Shown: positions 16,245-24,520, numbered from the stretch's first letter. The stretch: DNA of 64,000 nucleotides from Schumannella luteola (GCF_013408685.1 NZ_JACBZY010000001.1:1240001-1304000), one strand, 5' to 3'. Numbers and translations are program-made. The notes: generated from the sequence alone by a model not told the origin.

Positions 16245-16652
16245 TCAGCGCCGGTGCGGCTGCACGAGGGTGATGGCGTTGCCGTCGGGATCCTCGATGG
16301 TTCCGACGGTGACCGCGCTCACCGTCTCGGCGTCGAGAGGGAAGGTCTGCGTCGCGAGCTCGACTCCGAGCGAAGCGAGGGCGGCGGTGAGCGGAGCGAG
16401 GTCGGCGACGTTGATCGTCACGAGCCCGCCGCCGGCGCGGTCCGCATCCTCGCGCAGCTGCAGGGTGCCGTGCTCGGGCACGCGCCCGGCGGCGAGGTAG
16501 TAGTCGACGACATGAGGCGCGGGGCGGGCGTCCGGGGCGGGCCGGCCGAAGAGCCGGCCGTACCAGTCGGTGGATGCGGCGAGGTCGCGCACCGGGAGCA
16601 CGGCGAAGACGGTGAGGGCGACGGCGTCGGTCGGGGCGGAGGCGTCGGTCAT
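16245..16652 (-). CDS. VOC/glyoxalase-fold protein
   Basis: 135 residues, ATG at 16652 with a TACGCT -10-like box 6 nt upstream and no Shine-Dalgarno, so probably leaderless. The VOC fold is shown by VRDLAASTDWYGRLFGRP and the terminal EDPDGNAITLVQP. Members include glyoxalases, extradiol dioxygenases and bleomycin-type resistance proteins. Substrate unknown; it converges with the hydrolase operon, which may or may not be related. Confidence 0.85.
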   Translation of the reverse strand: MTDASAPTDAVALTVFAVLPVRDLAASTDWYGRLFGRPAPDARPAPHVVDYYLAAGRVPEHGTLQLREDADRAGGGLVTINVADLAPLTAALASLGVELATQTFPLDAETVSAVTVGTIEDPDGNAITLVQPHRR

Positions 16653-16720
16653 GTCAGGAGCGTACGCCGCGATGTGAACAGCGTCTACATCGGTGTGGGG
16701 CCGACGCGCGACGTGCTTCC

Positions 16721-17086
16721 TCAGTCGCTGTCGGTGACGCCCGCTCCGCGGTTCTCGGCGCTCAGCTCCCGCGACTTCGCCTCCAGGAACGCCGTCAGCG
16801 CCGACACCATGATCAGCTCCGCCGACAGCGCGGTCAGCTGGGATGCGGTGAACTCGCGCATCGTGTCGCTCTGCTCGAGCGTCGTGACCCACTCCGAGCT
16901 GCCGATCTCGCGCGGCTGGATGAAGATCGAGGTGTCGATGGACTCGAGCCGCACCGCCACGAGGCCCGAGTTCTCGCCGCCCGCTGTGTCCTGCGGCAGC
17001 ACCCGCACCAGGCCGCGGGAGTCGTACTCGAGCTCGAGGAACTCGTCCACCCAGTTCTGGATGGTCTCTTCGGCGCGGAACGGCAT
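16721..17086 (-). CDS. Conserved-type protein of unknown function (121 aa)
   Basis: 121 residues after a GAGGAGG site. The protein is acidic, starts with EETIQNWVDEFLELEYDSRG and has a long C-terminal helix (SAELIMVSALTAFLEAKSRE). The layout is that of a small cytosolic alpha/beta protein, loosely like secretion-chaperone folds, but I recognise no family. A TAGGGT -10-like box lies about 33 nt before the start, so this gene has a leader. Confidence 0.65.
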   Translation of the reverse strand: MPFRAEETIQNWVDEFLELEYDSRGLVRVLPQDTAGGENSGLVAVRLESIDTSIFIQPREIGSSEWVTTLEQSDTMREFTASQLTALSAELIMVSALTAFLEAKSRELSAENRGAGVTDSD

Positions 17087-17170
17087 GGTCCTCCTCGGGT
17101 CGGAACCGACGGTCCACCCTATGGTGCGCTGTGCAGGTGTGCTCGCCCTTGACCGGGGATGTCTCGCCTG

Positions 17171-18214
17171 CTAGCTCGCTACCGGCGATGAGGTCGACGC
17201 GGCGTCAGCCGCTCCGCGGGCGGCGATCACCGCATCCGTCACCACCCCGGCGAGCACCAGCGCGAGCCCGAGCCAGCCGAGCGGCGCGAGGCGCTCGCCG
17301 ACCGCGACCACGCCGAGCAGCGTCGCCACGAAGGGCTCGAGCAGGGTGATCGTGGTGGCACGCGAGCTCGCGACGGTGCGCAGGCCGCGGCCGAAGAGCA
17401 GGTAGGCGGCGAACATGGGCCCGAGCGCGAGATAGGCGACGACGAGCAGCGCCGGAGGCTGGCCGAGCAGCGCGTGCAGCGGCGAGTCGGCGACGGCCGA
17501 GGGCGCGTCGCTGAGGAGCAGGGGGGCGCCGGTCGCGAGCAGCACCGGAACGAGCAGGAGTCCGCCCACGCCGAACTGCACCCCGACCACGGTCGACGAG
17601 CGGCGCCCGGTGCGGATGAGGCGGGCGGCCGTGCAGGTGTAGGTCGCGTAGGCGAGACCCGCGACGAGTCCGAGCAGCACGCCGAGTCCAGTCCAGGAGC
17701 CGGCGGCGGACTCGTCGGCAGTCGCAGTGGCAGCGGTGCCGATGCCCGAGCCCGAGCCCGCGCTCGCGTGGCCGTGCGCCACGCCCGAGGTGTCGTGTCC
17801 GAAGAGCGCGAGCAGCGCGATGCCGACGACCGCGACGCCGGCGGCCAGCATCCACGTCCGCGTGAGTGGCGCCCGGTGCTCGCGGGGCGCGATCCAGCGC
17901 TCGAGCACGGCCGCGAAGACGGGCGCGCTGCCGAGTGCGACGACGTTGCCGACGGCGACGCCGGCGAGCGACATCGCGCTGTAGAAGGCGAGCGGATAGA
18001 CGACGATCGCGAGCGCGCCGAGCGCGATCCACGGCCGCGCCGCGCGCTCGCGCAGCAGACGGATGCTCCCGCGCCCGGCGAGCGCCCCGAGCAGGATCCC
18101 GCCGATCGCCATGGTCGCGGCGCCCGTCGCGAGCGGGCTCACGTCACGGGGCAGCAGCGTGGCGGCGGTGCCGGTCGTGCCCCACAGGAGGGCCGCGAGC
18201 ACGATGCCGATCAC
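17171..18214 (-). CDS. EamA/DMT-family transporter
   Basis: 347 residues, GTG start with TAGGTT 6 nt upstream (leaderless pattern). About ten hydrophobic helices form two EamA repeats, the first opening with GIVLAALLWGTTGTAA and the second with LGLVAGLAYATYTCTAARL. A Gly/His/Ala-rich loop separates the repeats (about residues 140-165). EamA proteins export amino acids, metabolites or drugs. The substrate is unknown. Confidence 0.88.
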   Translation of the reverse strand: MIGIVLAALLWGTTGTAATLLPRDVSPLATGAATMAIGGILLGALAGRGSIRLLRERAARPWIALGALAIVVYPLAFYSAMSLAGVAVGNVVALGSAPVFAAVLERWIAPREHRAPLTRTWMLAAGVAVVGIALLALFGHDTSGVAHGHASAGSGSGIGTAATATADESAAGSWTGLGVLLGLVAGLAYATYTCTAARLIRTGRRSSTVVGVQFGVGGLLLVPVLLATGAPLLLSDAPSAVADSPLHALLGQPPALLVVAYLALGPMFAAYLLFGRGLRTVASSRATTITLLEPFVATLLGVVAVGERLAPLGWLGLALVLAGVVTDAVIAARGAADAASTSSPVAS

Positions 18215-18265
18215 GGGCTCAACCTAGCGAAGGGGCCCCCGCCGGCTCGGCAGCGGATCGTCCGG

Positions 18266-19216
18266 TCAGCCGGCGGTCGATCGCTCCACCCGGTCGACGG
18301 TCGGGCGAGCCGTCTCGTCGTCGGCGAACGGCGCCGCGACCCCGGCCGCATACGGCGTCATTCCCTCGGGGCGCGCCCACGACGCCAGAAGGCGAAGCCG
18401 CTCGGCCGATGCGGAGCCCGGCTCGGCCGAGTAGATCATCATGATCGAGCCCGGCTCGGCGGTGATCGCGAGCTCCTCGTAGGCGAGGGTCAGCTCGCCG
18501 ACCACCGGATGCGTGAAGCGCTTCATCCCCGCCCCGTGCTGCCGCACGTCGTGGCGGCCCCAGAGCGTGCGGAACACCTCGCTGCGCGTCGACAGCTCGC
18601 CCACCAGATCCTGGAAGCCGCGGTCGTGGGGATCACGGGCCGCCTCGGCGCGCATGACGGCGACGCACATGTCGGCGAAGCGATCCCAGTCGGGATAGAA
18701 GTCGCGGGAGGCCGGGTCGAGGAACTGGAAGCGGGCCAGGTTCGGCGTTCGTCCGCCGTCGCCGATGACGGGGGCGTAGAAGGCGCGGCCGAGCAGGTTC
18801 GTCGCGACGACGTCGTGTCGGGAGTTGCGCACGAAGGCGATGCCGTCGGTGACCGCGTCGAGCGCCCAGGCGAGCGCGGGGCGGGGTGCACTCGGCGTCG
18901 CGGGGCGGCGGCGGGTGCGCCCGGAGGTCGGGATGCCGTCCTGCGCGCGGGCGAGATCGAGCAGGTGCGCGCGCTCGGTGTCGTCGAGGCGCAGGGCCGT
19001 GCCGATCGCATCCAGCACCGACGCCGAGGCGCCGCCGATGTCGCCGCGCTCGAGCTTGGCGTAGTACTCGGCGCTGAGCCCGGCGAGGGCGGCCACCTCG
19101 CTGCGGCGCAGTCCCGCGACCCGGCGGGTGCCGCCACCGACCAGGCCGACCTGCTCGGGGGCGAGGCGCGCGCGGCGCGTCATCAGGAACTCGCGCACGT
19201 CGGCTCTCGTGTCCAT
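18266..19216 (-). CDS. XRE-type regulator with MmyB-like domain (paralogue of 2473-3381)
   Basis: 316 residues. N-terminal HTH with GLRRSEVAALAGLSAEYYAKLERG, then a MmyB-like domain with FVRNSRHDVVATNLLGRAFY and DFYPDWDRFADM. It is divergent from the alcohol dehydrogenase at 19414, a common arrangement in which this regulator controls the oxidoreductase. A TAGAGT box lies 6 nt upstream of the ATG (leaderless pattern), and the GTGTACCGACAG motif lies 50 nt upstream. Confidence 0.9.
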   Translation of the reverse strand: MDTRADVREFLMTRRARLAPEQVGLVGGGTRRVAGLRRSEVAALAGLSAEYYAKLERGDIGGASASVLDAIGTALRLDDTERAHLLDLARAQDGIPTSGRTRRRPATPSAPRPALAWALDAVTDGIAFVRNSRHDVVATNLLGRAFYAPVIGDGGRTPNLARFQFLDPASRDFYPDWDRFADMCVAVMRAEAARDPHDRGFQDLVGELSTRSEVFRTLWGRHDVRQHGAGMKRFTHPVVGELTLAYEELAITAEPGSIMMIYSAEPGSASAERLRLLASWARPEGMTPYAAGVAAPFADDETARPTVDRVERSTAG

Positions 19217-19266
19217 GGGGGCACTCTAGGCACTCGGCCGGTGCCGGCGTCGGCCGCAGAGGTGGC

Positions 19267-19278
19267 CTGTCGGTACAC
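19267..19278 (-). promoter_or_regulatory. MmyB-type shared motif, second copy
   Basis: On the minus strand this reads GTGTACCGACAG, matching 10 of 12 positions of the motif at 2422-2433 and lying in the same orientation relative to its regulator gene. It overlaps an inverted repeat ACACC...GGTGT (19275-19293) in the divergent gap, so it could control both the regulator and the dehydrogenase. Confidence 0.5.
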
Positions 19279-19413
19279 CTCACGGCAGGGTGTCGCACGC
19301 ACAGGCGGGGTCTGGTCTGATGGTCGTCGGCGCCGATCATCCCCATCCCGTTCCGACCGTTCGGACCCGGTCGACGTCACACCACCACGACCTCACCACC
19401 CCGAGGAGAACCG

Positions 19414-20454
19414 TTGCTCACCGTCAACGCCTACGCCGCCCCGTCGGCGACCGAACCCCTGGTCCCCATCACGATCGAGCGCCGCGATGTCGGCGCGAAG
19501 GATGTGCTGATCGCCATCCGCTACGCCGGCATCTGCCACTCCGACATCCACACCGTGCGCGGCGAGTGGGGCGAGATCGCCTACCCGCAGGTCGTCGGCC
19601 ACGAGATCGTCGGCGAGGTGACCGAGGTCGGATCCGAGGTCACGAAGTTCGCGGTCGGCCAGCGCGTCGGCGTCGGCTGCATGGTGAACTCGTGCCGCGA
19701 GTGCGAGAACTGCCTCGCCGGCATGGAGAACTACTGCCTGAAGGGCAACACGGGCACCTACACGGCCGTCGACCGCGACGGCACGATCACGCAGGGCGGC
19801 TACTCGACCCACATCGTGGTCGACGAGGACTTCGTGCTGCGGGTTCCCGAGTCGATCCCCTACGCGGATGCGGCGCCGCTGCTCTGCGCCGGCATCACCA
19901 CCTACTCGCCGCTCGCCCACTGGAACGCCGGCCCCGGCAAGCGGGTCGCCGTCGTCGGCATGGGCGGCCTCGGTCACATGGCCGTGAAGATCGCGGCCGC
20001 GATGGGCGCCGAGGTGACCGTGCTGTCGCAGACGCTGTCGAAGCAGGATGACGGCCTCGCCTTCGGTGCGCAGCACTACTTCGCGACGAGCGACCCGGCG
20101 ACGTTCTCCGAGCTGCGCAACCACTTCGACCTGATCATCAACACGGTCAGCGCCCCGCTCGACATCGAGGCGTACCTGCGCCTGCTGCGCCTCGACGGCG
20201 CGATGGTCAACGTGGGCGCCCCGCCGGAGGCGCTGCCGATCCACGTCTTCACCCTGTTCGGCAACCGCCGCACCTTCGCCGGCTCGAGCATCGGCTCGAT
20301 CGCCGAGACGCAGGAGATGCTGGACTTCTGCGCCGAGCACGGCATCGCGCCCGAGACGGAGCTCATCGCGGCCGACCAGATCAACGACGCCTACGAGCGC
20401 GTGCTGAAGAGCGACGTGCGCTACCGCTTCGTGATCGACACGGCGACGCTCTGA
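19414..20454 (+). CDS. Zinc-dependent NAD(P) alcohol dehydrogenase (YahK/CAD-like)
   Basis: 346 residues with a TTG start after GAGGAG. Catalytic zinc ligands appear in GICHSDIHT and VVGHE, and the structural zinc loop is CRECENC...NYC. The coenzyme motif is [11 protein letters not shown]. This matches the cinnamyl-alcohol-dehydrogenase-like group (YahK, AdhC of mycobacteria), which interconverts primary alcohols and aldehydes. It is divergent from the MmyB regulator and followed by a bidirectional terminator, so it is probably a single-gene unit under that regulator. Confidence 0.92.
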   Translation: MLTVNAYAAPSATEPLVPITIERRDVGAKDVLIAIRYAGICHSDIHTVRGEWGEIAYPQVVGHEIVGEVTEVGSEVTKFAVGQRVGVGCMVNSCRECENCLAGMENYCLKGNTGTYTAVDRDGTITQGGYSTHIVVDEDFVLRVPESIPYADAAPLLCAGITTYSPLAHWNAGPGKRVAVVGMGGLGHMAVKIAAAMGAEVTVLSQTLSKQDDGLAFGAQHYFATSDPATFSELRNHFDLIINTVSAPLDIEAYLRLLRLDGAMVNVGAPPEALPIHVFTLFGNRRTFAGSSIGSIAETQEMLDFCAEHGIAPETELIAADQINDAYERVLKSDVRYRFVIDTATL

Positions 20455-20489
20455 GCTGTGCGCTGATGCGCTGACGCGCTGATCGGATG

Positions 20490-20520
20490 ACGGGTCGCCG
20501 GCTTCGTGCCGGCGGCCCGT
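20490..20520. terminator. Bidirectional hairpin terminator
   Basis: A 13-bp stem (20490-20502 with 20508-20520, one G-U pair) closes on a TTCGT loop between the convergent alcohol dehydrogenase and TetR genes. A short T-containing tail follows on the plus strand. Confidence 0.75.
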
Positions 20521-20526
20521 TCTCGG

Positions 20527-21081
20527 TCAGCCGGCGTCGAGCACGGCGCCGAAGGCCGCGTCGAGCGCGTCGGCGATCGTCGCGGGGTCGGCGAGGTAGC
20601 CGTTCACCATGGCCCCGTCGCGCAGCAGCATGAGCCGGGTGGCGGCGGCCGCGGGGTCGGCGAGACCCGCTTCGGCGGCGAGCTCGGCGAACTGGGCGCG
20701 CATCCACTCCCGGTGCCCGGTGACGACGGCGCGCACCGGATCCTCGGCGTCGGGGAACTCGGCGGCGGCGTTGATGAAGGGGCAGCCGCGGAAGCCGGGG
20801 GAGCAGCTCGCGGCGCCGATGCCGGTCGCGAGCGCATGCAGCGTCGCGCGCGGGTCGCCCTCGCGGCGCTCGGAGCGCATCCACCCGCTCTCGCCCTCGG
20901 CCTGACGCTCGAGGTAGGCGACGACGAGATCGCTCTTCGAGCGGAAGTGGCGGTAGAAGGTGACCTTCGTCACGCCGACGTCGTCGATCACGCGGTCGGC
21001 GCTCGTCGCGCGGATGCCCTGGGTCGCGAAGCGCGCGGTGGCGGCGTCGAGGATGCGCTCGCGGGTCGCTGTGGCGGTCAT
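20527..21081 (-). CDS. TetR-family regulator
   Basis: 184 residues from the ATG at 21081, which follows GGAG; the upstream in-phase frame is dropped. HTH: GIRATSADRVIDDVGVTKVTFYRHFRSKSDLV. The C-terminal domain has CSPGFRGCPFINAAAEFPD, a cysteine-bearing segment common in this TetR subgroup. It is divergent from the DUF308 membrane protein, with a clear palindromic operator between them. Confidence 0.88.
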   Translation of the reverse strand: MTATATRERILDAATARFATQGIRATSADRVIDDVGVTKVTFYRHFRSKSDLVVAYLERQAEGESGWMRSERREGDPRATLHALATGIGAASCSPGFRGCPFINAAAEFPDAEDPVRAVVTGHREWMRAQFAELAAEAGLADPAAAATRLMLLRDGAMVNGYLADPATIADALDAAFGAVLDAG

Positions 21082-21141
21082 TCGGGGCTCCGGATCTCGA
21101 GACGGCTTGCGCATCCGCCGACCTGCAGTCTAGGTTCCTGC

Positions 21142-21167
21142 ATGTAGACGTACTAGTAACTCTACAT
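21142..21167. promoter_or_regulatory. TetR operator candidate
   Basis: ATGTAGA-N12-TCTACAT, a perfect 7+7 bp inverted repeat in an unusually AT-rich patch, lies between the divergent TetR (start 21081) and the membrane protein (start 21205). It is well placed to repress both promoters. Confidence 0.65.
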
Positions 21168-21204
21168 CGCGATCGATCCGATCGGACTCCACGGAAGGAA
21201 CCCC

Positions 21205-21801
21205 ATGACCGACACCGGCACCGCCTCCGAGATCTCCACGCCCGTGCAGCTCCCGCCCCTCGCCTCGGCGCTGCGGCGGCTGTACTTCCTCCGATTCGGC
21301 TTCGCCGTGGTCTGGGCGATCGCCCTCGTCGCCGTCACGTCGGTCGCGGCCCCCGGCCCGCTGTTCACGACCCTGCTGATCGTCTACCCGCTGGTCGATG
21401 CGGCCGCCGTGATCTGGCAGCTGCGCGCCGAGCGCGGTGGTTCGAGCTCACGCGTCGCCGAGTGGATCAACGTCGTGATGAGCGTCGTCGCCGCGGTCGC
21501 GCTGGGCTGGGCATCCACCGTCTCGATCGGCGCCGCGCTCGCCGTCTGGGGCGTCTGGGCTGTCGTGGCCGGAATCTCCCAGCTGGTCGCCGCGCTGCTG
21601 CGGCGTCGTGCCGGAGGGCAGATCCCGCAGGTGCTGAGCGGCGGCATCTCGGTGTTCGCGGGGCTGGGCTTCCTGTTCCAGGGTCTCGGCGGGGGCGCGA
21701 GCGCGACCGGGATCGCCGGCTACGCGACGCTCGGCGGCATCTTCTTCCTCGTGTCGGCGATCCGCCTCAGCGTTCTGCTGCGGCGCGCGGCGCGGGGCTA
21801 G
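21205..21801 (+). CDS. DUF308 (HdeD-like) membrane protein
   Basis: 198 residues, GGAAGGA ribosome-binding site. Six hydrophobic helices, arranged in short pairs, fit the DUF308/HdeD family of small multi-pass proteins linked to acid or envelope stress. Examples are FGFAVVWAIALVAVTSVAA and GYATLGGIFFLVSAIRLSVLL. The function is not known. The divergent TetR and its operator suggest induction by a small ligand. Confidence 0.8.
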   Translation: MTDTGTASEISTPVQLPPLASALRRLYFLRFGFAVVWAIALVAVTSVAAPGPLFTTLLIVYPLVDAAAVIWQLRAERGGSSSRVAEWINVVMSVVAAVALGWASTVSIGAALAVWGVWAVVAGISQLVAALLRRRAGGQIPQVLSGGISVFAGLGFLFQGLGGGASATGIAGYATLGGIFFLVSAIRLSVLLRRAARG

Positions 21802-21813
21802 CTCGCTGCCGCC

Positions 21814-21831
21814 GCGGCCGCTGTCGGCCGC
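21814..21831. terminator. Short hairpin between convergent genes
   Basis: GCGGCC-GCTGTC-GGCCGC, a 6-bp GC stem, lies between the DUF308 gene and the convergent Asp23-cluster gene. There is no T-run, so it is only a weak terminator candidate. Confidence 0.35.
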
Positions 21832-21838
21832 TACAGGG

Positions 21839-22183
21839 TCAGATCCGATCGGTGTGGATGCGCGACACCCGGATCTCGACCCGCACCGGCCCGGCGATCG
21901 CGCGCACGCGGGCGGTCAGCTCGTCGCAGAGCTCGCGCGTCGGCCGGGTGTCGTCGATCGCGACGCTGATCGCCACCGAGCCGGATCGCAAGGCGCTCGC
22001 CGGGCGGGCGACGCCGTCGCCGGCGACCTGCTGCAGCGCGCGCAGGGCGGCCGGGTCGGTGGGGAACAGGCGCTGCACTCCGGGTGCGGCCAGAACGGCC
22101 GCGTCGATCGCGAAGCCGAGTTCGCCGGCTGCAGAGGCGTCGCCGTCCCCGGCGGGCGCGGCGGGGGAGGTGCGGTCGCTCAT
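21839..22183 (-). CDS. Small Asp23-cluster protein
   Basis: 114 residues, overlapping the stop of the upstream Asp23 gene by 4 bp. After an Ala/Gly-rich N-terminus it has a domain with GFAIDAAVLAAPGVQRLFPTD and a terminal beta-segment VRVEIRVSRI. This resembles a degenerate Gls24/Asp23 module, in which an N-terminal helix and a C-terminal strand are kept. It is last in the sigma-factor operon. Confidence 0.7.
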   Translation of the reverse strand: MSDRTSPAAPAGDGDASAAGELGFAIDAAVLAAPGVQRLFPTDPAALRALQQVAGDGVARPASALRSGSVAISVAIDDTRPTRELCDELTARVRAIAGPVRVEIRVSRIHTDRI

Positions 22184-22815
22184 CGCGGCTCCGATCCGGG
22201 CTCGGCTGTCGTGGGCGCTGCGGCGTCGGTCGCCGAGGACCCCGCGACGTGCACGTCGTCGATCGTGATGTCGACGCGATCCGGCTCGAGCGGCGTCGAC
22301 CGTCGCAGCGCCGCGGCGACCCGGTCGCGCACCTCGGCGGCGATCGGGTCGAGGCGCCGACCCGCCGCGACGCTGATGCTCAGCTCGACCTCGGCGCGGG
22401 CGTCATCCACGATCCTCAGCCCGACCCGGCCGACGAGGGCTCCGTCGATGGCATCGCCGGTCTCGCGCATCAGCTGACGGATCGCGCCCTCGGTGACGAC
22501 GTAGCGCGCATCCTCGCCGGTGCCGGGGAAGGGGATGTCGCGCCCGGCGCGCACCTCGCGGCTGATCGTGTCGAGCAGGGCGCGGATCCAGTTCTCGTCC
22601 GGGGCGGGCTGCGCCGCGGCGTCTTCGGCGACGAGGTCGCGGGTGAGGGCGCCGAGGCGGTCGATCGAGTCGAGCAGGGCGACGCACTCCGGGTTGCCGT
22701 CGATCGCGGCGATCGCCGGGGTGCGGCCGCGATCGGCATAGGCCGACAGCGCCTCCAGGTCGTACCCGGAGCCGCCGATGCCGCCGGGGCCGGTCGTGTC
22801 GTTCGCGGAAGTCAT
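22180..22815 (-). CDS. Asp23/Gls24-family envelope stress protein with extra N-terminal domain
   Basis: 211 residues from the ATG at 22815, which overlaps the sigma-factor stop (ATGA). The C-terminal 110 residues are an Asp23 domain (RYVVTEGAIRQLMRETGDAI, then VELSISVAAGR and DRVDITIDDVHV). The N-terminal 85 residues (LEALSAYADRGRTPAIAAI, IDGNPECVALLDSIDRL) resemble the segment that follows sigma factors in actinobacterial clusters. Position directly after an ECF gene is where an anti-sigma factor is expected, so this part may bind the sigma factor (inference). Confidence 0.8.
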   Translation of the reverse strand: MTSANDTTGPGGIGGSGYDLEALSAYADRGRTPAIAAIDGNPECVALLDSIDRLGALTRDLVAEDAAAQPAPDENWIRALLDTISREVRAGRDIPFPGTGEDARYVVTEGAIRQLMRETGDAIDGALVGRVGLRIVDDARAEVELSISVAAGRRLDPIAAEVRDRVAAALRRSTPLEPDRVDITIDDVHVAGSSATDAAAPTTAEPGSEPR

Positions 22816-23363
22816 GCCTGCCTCCACTCCATCATCTGCTCCAGCAGGTGCGCACGCGCTCGGGCCAGACGCCCACGAACCGTGGAGACGGGCACCTCGA
22901 GCCGCGCGGCGATCTCCTCGTAGCTCGCGCCGGAGATCTCGCGCAGGGTCCAGGTGACGCGCACCTCGTCGGGCAGCGTGTCGACCGCCTCGGCGAGCGC
23001 CTGCAGCTGCGACGACAGCACGGCCCGCTCCTCGGGTCCGTCGGTCACGGCGGCCGGGTCGAGCTCGTCGATCGGGTCGGCCTCACGGCGCGAGCGGATG
23101 CGGTCGGTCGCCTTGCGCGCGACGATCGTCGCCAGCCAGCCGCGCACCTTCGCCGGCTCGCGCAGCTCGGGCAGGCGCCGCCACGCGGTGATGAGCGCTT
23201 CCTGCACGACGTCGTCGGCATCGGCCCCCGACCGGGTCAGCCGGATCGCGAAGGCCCGCAGGTAGCCGGCGTGCCGGCGCACCAGCACCGCGAAGGCGAT
23301 CTCGTCGCCGTCGGCGGCGCGCTGGGCGAGCAGGGCATCCGCGGCGTCATCGAGCGCGCTCAT
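22812..23363 (-). CDS. ECF-type RNA polymerase sigma factor
   Basis: 183 residues from the ATG at 23363, the first Met before the sigma-70 region 2; the upstream frame is not protein-like. Region 2 is present in FAVLVRRHAGYLRAFAIRLTRS...DADDVVQEALITAWRR, and region 4 in LPDEVRVTWTLREISGASYEEIAARLEVPVSTVRGRLARAR. There is no C-terminal SnoaL domain. It heads an operon with two Asp23-type genes and is divergent from a second Asp23 operon. A palindromic GTGACG-N16-CGTCAC element lies in the gap. Confidence 0.9.
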   Translation of the reverse strand: MSALDDAADALLAQRAADGDEIAFAVLVRRHAGYLRAFAIRLTRSGADADDVVQEALITAWRRLPELREPAKVRGWLATIVARKATDRIRSRREADPIDELDPAAVTDGPEERAVLSSQLQALAEAVDTLPDEVRVTWTLREISGASYEEIAARLEVPVSTVRGRLARARAHLLEQMMEWRQA

Positions 23364-23404
23364 CCCGTCACCGCCTCTCCCAGCCGACTGCCAGCAAAAC
23401 CGGC

Positions 23405-23432
23405 GTGACGAAACCCGTGCCGGATGCGTCAC
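23405..23432. promoter_or_regulatory. Palindromic ECF-type bidirectional promoter candidate
   Basis: GTGACG-N16-CGTCAC. Read on either strand it gives GTGAC, 17 nt, then CGTC, which is the usual -35/-10 layout of ECF promoters. A transcript to the right would start about 93 nt before the Asp23 gene; one to the left about 36 nt before the sigma gene. It could alternatively be a repressor operator. Confidence 0.55.
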
Positions 23433-23529
23433 ATCCGCGAACAACCTAAGCCACCGCCCCCCGAGCGGTCGGCGGCTGACAGCTCGCGCGGATGATCGCG
23501 CGGCGAAGACCTCGAACAAGGAGACCCCC

Positions 23530-23949
23530 ATGGCTCAGCCCGGCACCCCCACCACCGCCCCCGCGACCCTGCAGGGCAAGACCACGATCGTCGATCCGGT
23601 CGTCGCGAAGATCGCCGGCATCGCCGCCCGCGAGGTGCCGGGCGTGTTCGCGCTCGGCGGCGGCGCCGCGCGCATCATCGGCTCGGTGCGCGACGCGATC
23701 GGCAACACCGACCTGTCGCAGGGCGTCAAGGTCGAGGTCGGCGAGACCGAGGTCGCCGCGGATGTGACGATCGTCGTCGAGTACCCGCAGCCGCTGCAGA
23801 CCGTCGCCGAGGGCGTGCGCGCCGCGGTGGCCGACGCGATCACCGGGCTCATCGGCATGCAGATCGCCGAGATCAACGTGATCGTGACCGACGTGCACGT
23901 GCCCGGTGAGGACACCGCCGAGCCGACGACCGAGGCGCGGGTCCAGTGA
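23530..23949 (+). CDS. Asp23/Gls24-family envelope stress protein
   Basis: 139 residues, single Asp23 domain: IVDPVVAKIAGIAAREVPGVFALGGG, then VKVEVGETEVAADVTIVVEY and INVIVTDVHV. In Firmicutes this protein lies on the inner membrane via AmaP and responds to alkaline or envelope stress. It opens a five-gene cluster with small membrane proteins and is divergent from the ECF sigma factor. AAGGAG ribosome-binding site. Confidence 0.92.
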   Translation: MAQPGTPTTAPATLQGKTTIVDPVVAKIAGIAAREVPGVFALGGGAARIIGSVRDAIGNTDLSQGVKVEVGETEVAADVTIVVEYPQPLQTVAEGVRAAVADAITGLIGMQIAEINVIVTDVHVPGEDTAEPTTEARVQ

Positions 23950-24146
23950 CGCCCGCCATGAACGGCGTCGTCATCGGCGGCGCCGCCGGGATCGCGCTGG
24001 CCTTCGCCGGCCTGGCCTTCGGCTTCTGGGGTCTCGTGCTCGTCGCCGTGCTGGGCGCGGTCGGCGCCGTGGTCGGCGCGGCCGTGACGGGTCGACTCGA
24101 CCTGCGTGCGGCGTTCGATGCCGCACGCGGGCGCCGGGTCGGATGA
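23946..24146 (+). CDS. Small two-helix membrane protein (DUF2273-like) of the Asp23 cluster
   Basis: 66 residues, GTG start overlapping the Asp23 stop (GTGA). Two hydrophobic helices (GVVIGGAAGIALAFAGLAFG and LVLVAVLGAVGAVVGAAV) and a basic tail. Proteins of this size and place in actinobacterial Asp23 clusters match DUF2273, which may help anchor the complex. The stop overlaps the next ATG. Confidence 0.7.
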   Translation: MTPAMNGVVIGGAAGIALAFAGLAFGFWGLVLVAVLGAVGAVVGAAVTGRLDLRAAFDAARGRRVG

Positions 24147-24520
24147 GCGCGGTGACGCCGGGTGCGGTGACGGCGGGCGACGCCGACATCCCCGGTCGCG
24201 TCTCGGTCGCCGAACGCGCGCTGCGCGCCGTGTTCGCGGCGGTCGCGGCCGAGCACCTCGGGGTGCGGCCGCGCGACGTGAAGGCGACCGTCGCCGATGA
24301 GCGCGGGCGTCTCGCCGTCGCGGTGACGGCGCCGGCGCGACGCTCCGGCTGCGGCTCGCTCGCCGAGCGTGGCGGCGCCGCGCGGGATGCGGTGCGCGCC
24401 GACGGCGCACGGATCGCCGGCGTCGAGGTCGCCTCGGTGTCGGTGCGGATCACCGGCGTCGCGGCCGCGGACCGGTCCGCGGCGCGCGGTGCGACAGGAG
24501 AAGGACGGAGAGCACGATGA
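24143..24520 (+). CDS. Degenerate Asp23-like protein
   Basis: 125 residues, ATG overlapping the preceding stop. It starts with GRVSVAERALRAVFAAVAAEHLGVRPRDVKATV, like the first helix of Gls24 proteins, and ends with a strand VASVSVRITGV. It is too short and divergent to be certain. It lies between the two membrane proteins of the cluster and overlaps the next gene by 4 bp. Confidence 0.65.
   Translation: MSAVTPGAVTAGDADIPGRVSVAERALRAVFAAVAAEHLGVRPRDVKATVADERGRLAVAVTAPARRSGCGSLAERGGAARDAVRADGARIAGVEVASVSVRITGVAAADRSAARGATGEGRRAR

Noticed and set aside
17474-19510. 678-codon plus-strand frame
   Set aside because: Antisense to the EamA and MmyB genes; no family features.
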